Below, in pieces: positions 12,901-24,900 of a stretch of 64,000 nucleotides of DNA. Source of the stretch: Heracleum sosnowskyi (lineage: Eukaryota > Streptophyta > Magnoliopsida > Apiales > Apiaceae). The position numbers and the translations under genes were made by a program. A model generated the notes under the pieces. The model searched no databases. It was not told the DNA's origin and worked only from the letters and a program-made list of their open reading frames with translations. Where the stretch lies: contig CM061243.1 of the NCBI GenBank assembly GCA_030848705.1, forward strand, positions 98,268,436 to 98,332,435, read 5' to 3'. Position 1 is the first letter of the stretch, and each line of letters starts with the position of its first letter.

Positions 12901-15900
12901 CTCTGCAATAGTTCCATAGTGATGAAATAGGATATGCCAGAAGTAAAGTAAATACTTACAGCCCATCTTTTCTCATCATTCACCATTACACTGACACTGG
13001 TGATTTGCTCCCTGATTAGTTTTGTAACATTGGTAGGCATGGTGCTTGGAGCATTCATTGCATCTTCCACTATCTTACAAAACTCAGTGTCATGATTCTG
13101 TAATGTGCTCTCCCTGTAATCCACCATCATGATGTTTGCCTCTTCTTGACTAAACTCAGCTCCATTTGTCCAAGAATGTCCTTTATGGATGGATTCAGGC
13201 AGTTTCCCTTTCCCTTTCCCTTGCTTGTTTTCTTCCTCCATTTCCCTCCATCTCCTTTGTAGAGTAGATTCTTGAGATGCTGAAGCTGGTTCCCTAATTG
13301 TCACAGGAGGTAGAATGGGATGTCTAGATGCAGGTCTTCTTTGTAGTGCATCTTGAGTTGCCTTGGACATCAACACTCTTTCTCCATCTAATTCACCTTC
13401 AACAAGATCTTCATCATTACTCCTTGGTTGTCCACTGCTTGGATTGACTTGCTCCCCCTTTGTCAATGCCTTTCTCTTGACTGCTGAAACTTGCTCCCCC
13501 TGAGTTCCACCTGATTCCTGAATTTGTGCAGATTCTGATCTTGCTACCTTCTCCCCCTTAGTTGAGTTGGCAGCTACCAGGTCAGTGAGGAATTGGAGGG
13601 AAAGCTTAGTAGCAGCAAAGCCATCAGCTACAAGTTGAGAGAGAGAGTCTAGCTTGGAATTGAAGCTAGCACATTGACCTTCCAGTGCTGTGATCCTGTG
13701 GCCAAAGTTAGCAGAGGGGCCACCAGTTCTTAACCTTCTGGGAGGGGAAGGAAAAGAAAGGGGCTTGGAGGCTGTGGGGGTTCTCACACTCTCAGGGTGT
13801 TTTTGAGTGATCTCATCACCCCTCACATTTTCACTCTCAAGGCCTAATGCCTGAACAATGTGGGCTCCCTCATAGTCTCTCTGGACATGCTCAAGTCCCT
13901 CTCCTTTTGCCAGCTCATTTGGCTGCCTCTCATTTTGATTCTCACCTCTCTTTTCTTTTATCTGTCTTTTCTTTTGCACACCCTCACTCAACCTAGATGC
14001 ATGGGTATGAGCAGTACTGACATGCATGGAAGGAGAAGATTTAGAATGTACCTTTAAGAGTTTTGCAATAGGTAGATCATCATCAGAGGCATCCTCAAGG
14101 AGTACAGCATCAAAATCAGGCTGGGAGGACTTGACAGCATCTTTAGCAGAAATGTTACTGTCAGTTGGAGTCTGGACAGCAGGTTCAGTCATGACAGCAA
14201 CTTTGGGAGGTGGAGTGACAGTAGGTTCTGTAGTGACAGTATCTTTCTCTCCACCCATGACAGCATCTGTGGTCAGGACAGTAACATTTGCAGTGTCTTC
14301 GACAGCAACAGAGGCTGTGACAGCATCTTCCTGAAGGTAAGATGCTCCTTGGAGTTCAGACAAAGTGTTGGCTGTTTCATTTTCTGACAAGATACCACTT
14401 TGCCCTAGCTCAGTGTTTGGAGGAGTGGTGTCCATTTCACTTTGAGAAATGGGTTCTTGTGGACCACTAGATGGGGGCTCATCCATGATTGGAGATGGAT
14501 GATCAAAACCTGAAGGGTTGGGACTGTCCCCTTCTCTAGGTTGTGGAGAAGAAACAAAAGAACGTGTAGGGAAGGAAGAAGGTGAAAGTGTAGCAGAGAG
14601 TGGGGGCGGATTCACAGAAGAGAAGTGTGAATCATCAAAAGGAATAGAGATATCCTCACTGTGCCCTAACTCACTGTGTATATCTACAAGTGGAGGTTGC
14701 TCAGGGTGTGAACCATGAGTTTGTGCAGACTCTGTACAGGGTGCCTTGGGAGACAGGCCAATTTCAATAGATGCCCCTTGTTGAGAAGGCACATCTAGGG
14801 AGGTGTTTGAATCCCTTTCAGTAACAACAGTTTGTTGAGAAACTGCAGCTTGGCTAACAGTGGTTTTAGTCCTCCTAGCTCTCTTCTTCTTAGGCTCAGG
14901 GGGAACCACTGGGGGTTCTGTTTGACTACCTTCCTTATTTGCTGCACTGGGTGCAGTATCTCCCTCAACACTCACAGAGCTACCACCAACACCAGCTTCT
15001 AAGGGCCTTTTTCTGGATTCTTGCATGGCTTCTCTTTGGGCTTTGGGAAGTCTAGAGGGCCTAGGCTGAGTGTATGGTGTGGAATGTGGGTTAACTGAAT
15101 TTGGGTCTAATTCAGTTTCATTCACAAGAGTAAAGGAACTATAACCAGAAGGTAGAGGATAATCAGGGTTGGTCACTTGATTAACCATGTGCTGAGTGAA
15201 GCATAGTGGAATATGTGCATTGAGATTCTGTGATGATAATAGTGTGTGTGTGTGTGTTCTTTTTCAAAACAGGACAAACCTCTTGACGAGGAGCATCATT
15301 ATCAAATACACAGAGAGAATTTATGCACATCATAAGAAAGCGAGGGTAGATTGATACCTTCTTACCTATGGCAGCCTTGAACTGTGCCAGGAGGAAAGCT
15401 CCAACATTCACCTTATATCCGTGGACAAGTGAATGAGTCAGTTTCTTGATGTAGGATGGTATTCCATTCCAGCCAGTAGACTTGGTAGAAAACACCTTGA
15501 CCATGACATCAAAAATCATACTCCACTCCTTTCTTAGATATTTCCTATCCATTTCACCAGATGGGTACCATTTGGTTGTTCCCTCTTCGAGAATAGGGCC
15601 TGCATACCCAATCTTCAAGAAGAGCTTCTTGAGAGTGTCATCATCAGCAAGTTCAGCAAATTGTTGTCCTGCTTCAAGGGTAATACCAAGAGCAGTGTTG
15701 ATGACCGTAGCTGTAAGAATATAGTGTTGCCCAGAGATTGTGAATTGAATACCCGGGTTCTCAACCTCAGTTTGAGCAACAGCAGTTTGCCAAAAAGCCT
15801 CAATTCTGTCTAAATCAAGAATGGGGGTTGAGGTAATGGCAGAACGAAGATAGGACTTGTTCAAGAAAAACACTAGTCCTTTGAAACTTTCACCAGCATC

Positions 15901-18900
15901 ATTTGGGGAAAAGATACCAGCAAAGTTTGTTTGAGAGAGAGTCTGTTTGGGTGCCATGGAGATTCAAGAAGAAGATGAAAGAGAAAAAGTTGCTTTTTGT
16001 TTTAGCTTGAAGAAAAGTATTTTGCCTGAAGTAGGATGAAAGTGATGTGTCTGAGTAACTGGGAAATAAAAGGGTATCTCAAACGTTTGTGCACAAAAAG
16101 TGGAATTAAAGAACGTGTCTTAACCCACTCATACAACACGTGAGTTACTGCCCGTTATTCACTGTCAAGACGTGGGGTGAATTAAGCAATTGTAACGGTC
16201 CACTTTTGTTGACAGTAACCTGTGCGCTAGAAACATTCTGTCAGTACAAGGGTGTGGTGACAGTAAGTTATGCGCGACAGAAACTATTGCGCAAAACATG
16301 CTGTCACCGTTAAGCGTTTGAATGACAGTATCTTTTGAAAGCCGTGACAGAAAGTCTTTACCTTCTGTCAAGAAGTTTGCTGTCAAGAGTCATATGACAG
16401 TATCTTTCTTGACGACAGTAACTTAGATGGAAAATTGTTTCTGTCATGAACTTTTTAGAATCCTGTATTCATAAACTTAACAGAAAATTAACAGAGTATT
16501 GATTTAGCAATTTGAATCTAATGAACACAGATAAGATGCAGTTAACACAGACAGAATTATGAACTTAAAAGCCATAGAAACAAGAACTTTTATTATTAAT
16601 AAAATCATGAAGATAGAACATTGAATACATCATTTTATGATTTTATTAATTAGTTCTACAGTTTCATCCTTAATCTCTTCTTCAGTGCGACCTTCTTCTT
16701 TGAGAAGAGCCTGAAGCTCTTTCTCTTCTTCTTGAGCCTTGGCCTCCTCTTCGGCCTTGGCTGCAAGAGCTTTTTCTTCTTCCTCATCGAGGGCATCCCA
16801 GAGCATGTCAAACATGTCTTCAACCTCTTGATTGAAGGGCTCGCTGCCACAAGACTTGGGCCTGCACTCAATACCTACTTTGTTTTCCATTATTTACTTT
16901 AAAACTGTGAGCAGACTGGTAAAACCTAAGGTTAATTTATAGGTGAAACCGTCTAAGGATTAAAGTCTAATGGTCAACAGTTAGAGTACCCATACAACTA
17001 CCACAAAAGTAATTAATGGTTGCCCTCCTTTAAACCTATGGGTTTAAGCAAAAAGGTGTGAAAGTCCAATGGAACAGACATTTATCCCTCAAACTTAACA
17101 ATTAATCACATTAATGTCATACAGGGTCTAAAAGTATGAGACTGGCACAAAATACAGGCATGAATAGTCAAATCAAGAAATGCTGTCACATAACAGACAT
17201 AGACCAAGTAGACAGTAACTTCTCTTGACAGCAGGTCTGAAGTTGCTGTCATGAGCTTCAAAAAAAAATTGACACTGCAGAAAACTGAGTTAATCAACAT
17301 ACCAGATTCAGCATTCCCAATTCACTTACCAACCTGTTAAAGGTTGCTTCATCCAATGGCTTAGTAAAGATGTCAGCAAGTTGCTTGTCAGTTGGAACAT
17401 AAATCAGCTTCACAGTACCTTGTTCAACATGCTCTCTGATAAAGTGATGTCTTATATCAATGTGCTTTGTCCTAGAGTGTTGAACTGGATTATCTGCAAT
17501 AGCTATGGCACTAGTGTTGTCACAGTAGATAGGAATGTCTCTTAACACTAGACCATAATCCTGAAGTTGATTCTTCATCCATAGAATTTGTGCACAGCAA
17601 CTGCCTGCAGCAATGTACTCAGCTTCTGCAGTTGAGGTGGAAACTGAATGCTGCTTCTTGCTAAACCATGAGACCAATCTTCCACCAAGAAATTGACAGC
17701 TACCAGTAGTACTCTTTCTGTCAATCTTGCATCCAGCATAGTCTGAGTCTGAGTAACCAATTAGATCAAATCCAGTGTTCTTAGGATACCAAAGGCCTAG
17801 GTTAGGAGTTCCTTTTAAGTATCTAAAGATTCTCTTGATGGCTACTAAGTGTGACTCTTTTGGATCACTTTGAAACCTTGCACAGAGACATGTAGCAAAC
17901 ATGATGTCAGGTCTGCTAGCAGTTAAGTATAGGAGAGATCCTACCATGCCTCTATAGGTGCTTGAGTCAACTTTCTTTCCTTTAGGGTCAAGGTCCAGAC
18001 TAGTTGATGTGGACATTGGTGTCTTTGCAGGTGATGAATCTTCCAAGTTGAACTTTTTGAGAAGTTCCTTGTAACAGCCCCAGATCCGGGGTCAGAAATC
18101 TGGTCGTTACGGTCATCATTCCATACATCATACTTGACTCGAATCAATATAAATAAACAAACTGCTATGACCCCACCATCTAGCTCATACACACACACAC
18201 ACACAAGTTATAGTCCCAGAGATGAACTTAAAATAAGTACTGCTAACAGGGTCCATACACATATCATAAGTGATTACAAGCCCAAATATAATTTACAAGT
18301 TTAAGTTTGCTGCCACTGCTTACGTTATGTCATACATATAATTAAAAGCTGAATCTGAACTACCAGTCTATATCACTAGTAGGCTCTACCTCAGCTATGG
18401 CGGCTGTAATATCAGGGGAGAGTCCTCTGGGTTCCAAAACCCGCTTGCGACTGGTGGTGCGAAACATCTGGTTTATCTGTTGTGGTGATATAAATAAAAA
18501 CAAGCAAGGGTGAGCAACACGGCCCACCAAAATAATACTGAGCTGATAACAATGGGTATAATCAAATATCATCTATCAAAATAAGCATTTAGCTCATACC
18601 ATAGCCTGGAAATAAAATCACTGTAAAATATTTTCAATCTGTCTTCAAAGTTCATCTGATTTCAAATATCTTTTCAATAAATCATAAACCTTTTCATAAA
18701 TTCATATTCTTTCTGGTAAACTCATATACTGAAATAAACTGGAATATACTTGAATAAACTTTCTCTTTCTGAAAACTTGCATAAACTGAATGACTGGAAT
18801 AAACTTTTCTTTTCTGAAAACTTGCATAAACTGAATGACTGGAATAAACTTTTCTTTTCTGAAAACTTGCATAAACATGCTCTTTCATGGATGATGAACT

Positions 18901-21900
18901 ATAGATGGAGATTCTGAGCGCCAAGGATACCCTTACGATGATCAGTCGCAAGATGTATCCCCCTGAACTTTTTCTACGTAGAAGGGAAGATAATCAGTCT
19001 CACACCGACTTACCTCCCCGCCAATCGGTTGTAGGCAGGAAGAACAGACCCGTTCATGGACGGTCGATTCTGTTACTCTCCACTTATCCTACGGTCGGGC
19101 ACTGATAATCTAAGGGAAGAACGACGATCTGCGCGTAATTCGCTTAGGGGACCGGCGCTACTCAGTCCCTACATATCTCCAAGTTCGAGTAAATCCATAA
19201 TACTGAAACATAAAGTTCCTCTCCCTTTTTCCCAGGTATACAACTCCACAAAGTAGTCGTATCTGGTTGGAAAGGAAATTCACTCATATTTCCCAGGCTG
19301 ATGCCTGTTAATGGATATCACTGTCTTCACTGATCGTACTTCTCGAGTTTTGAGGAAGTAATCAAAATCATTTTGATGGTAGTATATCAGACTGATACTT
19401 TCATTGATTTAAAAAGATTTAGGACCGGGTAGTCCATTTGGAACAAACATAAAATCTTGGGAAAGGCCCCCTGCATCTGTGTAGTTTGAGCGAACATTTA
19501 AGTCTTTCTGAATATAGACTTAAAAGGGAAATAGATTTGGGAACCTCCCCTAATCATATTTATAATTGATTGAATAAAACTTTATTAGCTATCTAGGGTT
19601 AAAGAATAGTTTTCACAAAATACTTCCTTAAGAAGTAGGGCTTTAAATAAATAATGAAATCTATCTTTAATAAAGAATATTTATTTAGAAATAATTCTCA
19701 AGTACTTTCTTATCGAAATGGGTAGATAACACTATTCATCATATATTTAAAATATACCCTTAATAGATTAAACTCCAAATGATCTTTAATTTGTAAACCA
19801 CTTATCGAGATTAATTGTAATAACACAATAAAATAACCCTAGATAACAACTGATACCATTCTTAGTATGTAAAATAAATATAGAGAATATATAATATATC
19901 TCTAGATAACAACTGATACCATTCCCGGTCCAAAGTATATAATTGCAGAGTATATTCCCCCTACTGAGGGTTTTTCTTAACATATTGGCTTATAAATATC
20001 GCCATACCCATTACTTATAAGTTCAACTTGTGTCACTACCTTTAGCTTAGCATCATAGAAATCATTTCGAAATCATACACATATAGCATATATCTCAAAA
20101 TCTTTAGTTATCACCACAACAGTTTTTACAAAGGTATAGGTTTGAGAACTTGCCTGATCTTTTAGTCTGTGGGTGGTGTCTCGCAGTAGTCCGGCGATCT
20201 ATCAACAATAAAATATCTTTCATCAATAGCTTATACTTAGGAATCAAGCAAAGCATTATTCTTAAACTTAAACATCGCACTAATGCGACTATGTAAACAT
20301 AACCCTTACAATTTCCACTGACACCTTATAATTAGGTACTCGTTTGATATAAAGGGACATCATCCCGACTTGCTCTTGATCTGTCTTGAAGTTATACATA
20401 TTCTAGGGTCAACCTCGTATGGTTTATTTCAAGATTCTCGATTCATTTCTCAAAGTTTTCCAAAGTTATACTCAAGTACTTGTTTTGAGGGGTCTCTCGC
20501 ATTTAACCTAACTTCAAATATTTTTATAAAATCGAAAAACGATCTTTTTCACACAAGGTCTTCTCCCACACTTTCCTTTCTATCTCTAGTATTTAATTAT
20601 CATGAGTATCCCCTGCAAAGATCAAGTTAAGTAATCTCAATTTCAGTTACGAACTTTTCTTCTCGTTTTCGAACCACTTTTACTAATTTGACCATATCTC
20701 CTAAACCGTAAGTCGTCTAGTTCCGATTCTTGCGCCAAAACGATCTACGTTCGAAAATCTATAAGTATAAGTCATATAATAATTCATACCCGAGACTTAT
20801 CTTAACTGTCATGCTCTGTTTTTAAGGGTCTTAGAAATTTCGTCATTACGACGGCTATAAATCGGATAATCCCAAATTTCAAACCATCTAAATTGCTCAT
20901 CAATCACTCTCATCCACATATACCTCTGATTATACCAAGAACTGAGGCCAAGCAATGCCTTCACGTCCTTAATACTCAATATTACTTGCAACAAAGCTCA
21001 AACATAGCTACTAATGTCAATTAAGGCTATATACATGCATTAACATCATTAATCATTCATAAACTTCATACTACATCAAGGGTTTCAAGATTTATACCTT
21101 CCTTGGTGTTTATACAAGCCTAATAATCCTTGCGTGGTCCTTGTATGGCCCTAAGATAGCTTGAATCCACAAAAGAAATCAAGAATCAAGAGTTAATTCT
21201 TGAAAAGTACTATTCATCTTCATCTTCTTTCATTTATTTGATCATGAAATGCTTAGAGAAAGGCTATAGGATTCATGGCTCACCTTGTACTCCTCACTAG
21301 CTTTGATTTAAGCTCTAGTTTGCAATTAATGGTGGAAGAAATCTCCACTTCTCCTTCCTTGAAATTTTGGCCGAGAGCTTCTTGATTTATCAAGAGGTTT
21401 CTTTGATTTTTCTTTTCTTTTCTTACTTTGTTTTGTTTTAATTACTTTTAATGTTTAAATGGTCAACTTTGGTGAGTCATAGGTTTGACATAAATATACT
21501 TTCCTTTCCTGGAGTATTGTATTCTTAACCTCCAAATTGATTGTTCTTATTTATATGTTCAGTCCACTCTTATTATTCTCAAAATGTTTGAAAACTGAAA
21601 TCCATATTCATTTCATACTTAATTCTCCAAAACCATTATCACCATCCACATATATATATATACATCATTATACAATAAAAGTTTTAATTCTACCCAAAAT
21701 CTGGGGTCTTACATTCCTTGATATATTTGGCTTGACAAATGAAGATTCCATCAGGCTGTTGAAGAATTTGTAAACCCAGAAAGAATGACAATTCTCCCAT
21801 CATGCTCATCTCATACTTGTTGCTCATGAGAGAGGAAAACTTCTCACACAGCTTCTCATTAGTAGAGCCAAAAATGATATCATCCACATAGATTTTGTTA

Positions 21901-24900
21901 TGGAATGAAAAGTAGATTTAGATGTTGACGGCTGTATTCAATGAATGATGGTGGACAATCGTGTCTTTATGGCTGCTCTCGTGGTTCGTGACTAAACAGG
22001 TCCTCACAAGATGCCTACGTATCTCTGTTATGTAGAGAATCAAGCCAAAAAACGTAGTTCTGATTGTAGGATCAGGGTCCTTATATAGGCGTCAGGAGCC
22101 TTGCATTTAGAGTAGAAGAAGGTGACTTGGGGGCCAAGTAGCCTTCTTAGATCAGGATTGTGAATCCTATTTCGTAGGAGGCTGACTCCTAGTTGATTTG
22201 TGTATCTTGATTGCTGATTCTTGAAGAGTTTAATATGTGTTGGACTCATTTAATGAGCTGGTAATTTTCCTTATTTATTAATTACGAAATTAATAAATGA
22301 TTAGGGTTTCGGGCCTTTTTATCGGGCCTAATTCTTGGACCGAACCAGGTCTAATTAATATATCATTAATTATCTCTAGGGTTATATTTCAGCCCATATC
22401 ATTTGCCCCCCAATTTCTAGGAAAACTTTTCAAGTTTTCGTAGAAATTATATTGACCTTTTTCGAGATTCGGGGTCTTTTTATCCTTTACCTAGGACTTT
22501 ATTTACACCAGTGTTTCACAAGTATCGCCTTATTGCAAAGTGTGGAGCGACCTACACATTTACGACGATTGTTGCCTTATTCGAGGCTAATTTGACATTT
22601 ATATGAAATATTCCTAATATTTAAGAAATTTCCATGTACCCACAGGTATTTTTAATAATTATTCCTAATATTTTAGGAATTTTCATGTACCCACAGGTAT
22701 TTTCGACCAGAAATTAAGCCAATTTCGACCAGGAAGTCAAGTCAATTTCGACCAGGAAGTCAAGTCAATTTCGACCAGGAAGTCAAGTCAATTTCGACCT
22801 GAACTGGAATGAGGTCGATCAGTTCGACCAGGAAATTTAGGTCTTTTTCGACCTCAAATTTTCGACCTCATCTCTTTGCATTTTCGAGCAGGAATTTTCG
22901 ACCTCGTTTCTTTGCATTTTCGAGCAGGAATTTTCGACCAGGAATTAGTATTATTTCGATCTGGATTTTTCGACCAAGAATCCTAGGTCATTTTCGACCA
23001 GGACTGGGGTGAGGTCGAATGGTTCGACCAGGAATTTTAGTATATTTTCGACTTCAAAGTTTCGACCTCATTCCAAGTCATTTTCGACCAGGAATCGAGG
23101 TCGAATTCGACTTGGAACAGGAATGAGGTCGACGACATCGACTAGGATTTTTAGTATGTTTTCGAGCTCAAAATTTCGACCTCATTCCAAGTCATTTTCG
23201 ACCAGGAATCGAGGTCGAATTCGACTTGGAACGGGAATGAGGTCGACGACATCGACTAGGATTTTTAGCTCAATTTCGAACAGGTTTGTTCGACCAGGAT
23301 GCAGTGTAAATTCGACCTGGAATCTGGGTCGTGTGTATACTGACACATGATTTTGCTTGTATTCTGATGCATGATTTTGCAAAATTTTCCGCCATTAGGT
23401 CGATCCGCGGGTTAGGGCTTTGTTTTAATTTGTGCTTTTTCGACCTTGGTCGTTCGATCTCAAACCCAGTCTCCTTCGACCTCATTTTTGAGGTATTTTT
23501 AGACCTCAATTTGGTCCCAGGTCGAACAATTCGACCTTATTTTTCCATGTTTTTTCGACCTCAGCCTTTCGACTTCAGTGAAGGGTTTCTTCGACCTCGG
23601 TTGGCTCCAACAACGCCATACGTGGCTTATAGATACAAGAACTAAATTGAGTTCTAACACCTTAGACCTCATTTGAGGTTTCAACAACGCCAAACGTGGC
23701 TTATAGGTACAAGAACTAAATTGAGTTCTAACACCTTAGACCTCATTTGAGGTTTCAACAACGCCAAACGTGGCTTATAGGTACAAGAACTAACTTGAGT
23801 TCTAACACCTTAGACCTCATTTGAGGTTTCAACAACGCCAAACGTGGCTTATAGGTACAAGAACTAACTTGAGTTCTAACACCTTAGACCTCATTTGAGG
23901 TTTCAACAACGCCAAACGTGGCTTATAGGTACAAGAACTAACTTGAGTTCTAACACCTTAGACCTCATTTGAGGTTTCAACAACGCCAAACGTGGCTTAT
24001 AGGTACAAGAACTAACTTGAGTTCTAACACCTTAGACCTCATTTGAGGTTTCAACAACGCCAAACGTGGCTTATAGGTACAAGAACTAACTTGAGTTCTA
24101 ACACCTTAATTTTCACATTGAGAGGTCTTCATGAACGAAGATAGACGCAACGTTTCACTCGTTTCTTTAATTTGAGCTTCCAGTATATCGAATCGAAGCT
24201 CGTTCTGAGCTCTACTTCCTCGAATTTTCAGGGGTTTCAACCCTTCACCCTTCGGGGTTCGTTGTATTCAACTCTATTTGTGTAGTTGACATGCATATTT
24301 TGTATGTTTTCCTTTGCAATAATTTGTAGTTTGTCTTGGCAAAGCTTTTGAGGATGTTTCTACCAATCAAAACGGGCTCAATCCTTCATCTGCTTTCCAG
24401 GAAGATCATGATTTCAAGTTTGAGGCATGTCAAGTTTTTGGCACCTCATGCCCTTCGAGGGTTTCTAGCTTTTACGAGCCTCGTTCAAACACGTTCTTAA
24501 CGTGATATGGTCCTTCCCAATTTGGGGCCAACTTGCCTTTTTGTCCAACTCCGGATGCCTCAATCTTTCGGAGGACTAAGTCTCCTTGACGGAAGAATCT
24601 CTCTTTAACCCTTAGGTTGTAATAGAAAGATGCTCGTTTCTGATGCTGAACTATCTTGGCATTTGCCTCGTCTCTAACTTCATCAATTAGATCTAAAGCT
24701 AACCTCAAGCCTTCTCCATTTGTCTCTGGTTCGTAATCCTCAACTCTTGGAGACGTGTGGGTAATCTCTACTGGAACCATTGCTTCTGCCCCATATACCA
24801 GCAGAAATGGGGTTGCTCCAGTGGTGACTTTACATGTAGTACGATATGTCCAAAGTATGGGGAGTAATTCGTCTGCCCAAGTGTTTCTGGAGTGTTAAAC

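Noticed and set aside
18070..21713. Possible DNA transposon because of inverted TGTAA...TTACA ends
   Set aside because: A 5-bp TSD, 3.6-kb size and the CCCC/GGGG-flanked TG...CA ends fit a Gypsy LTR better; kept as the secondary option.
22040..22249. 69-codon frame found identically at 28832-29041
   Set aside because: It lies within both copies of the Tat LTR, so its duplication reflects the LTR pair and not a gene family.
22809..23645. Several Phe/Arg/Ser-rich frames in the TTCGACC field
   Set aside because: Periodic translation of the repeat motif; no start context or homology and inside the retrotransposon 3' UTR.
23611..24108. CRISPR-like array
   Set aside because: The 74-bp units are directly adjacent with no variable spacers, and the genome is a plant; it is a plain tandem repeat.
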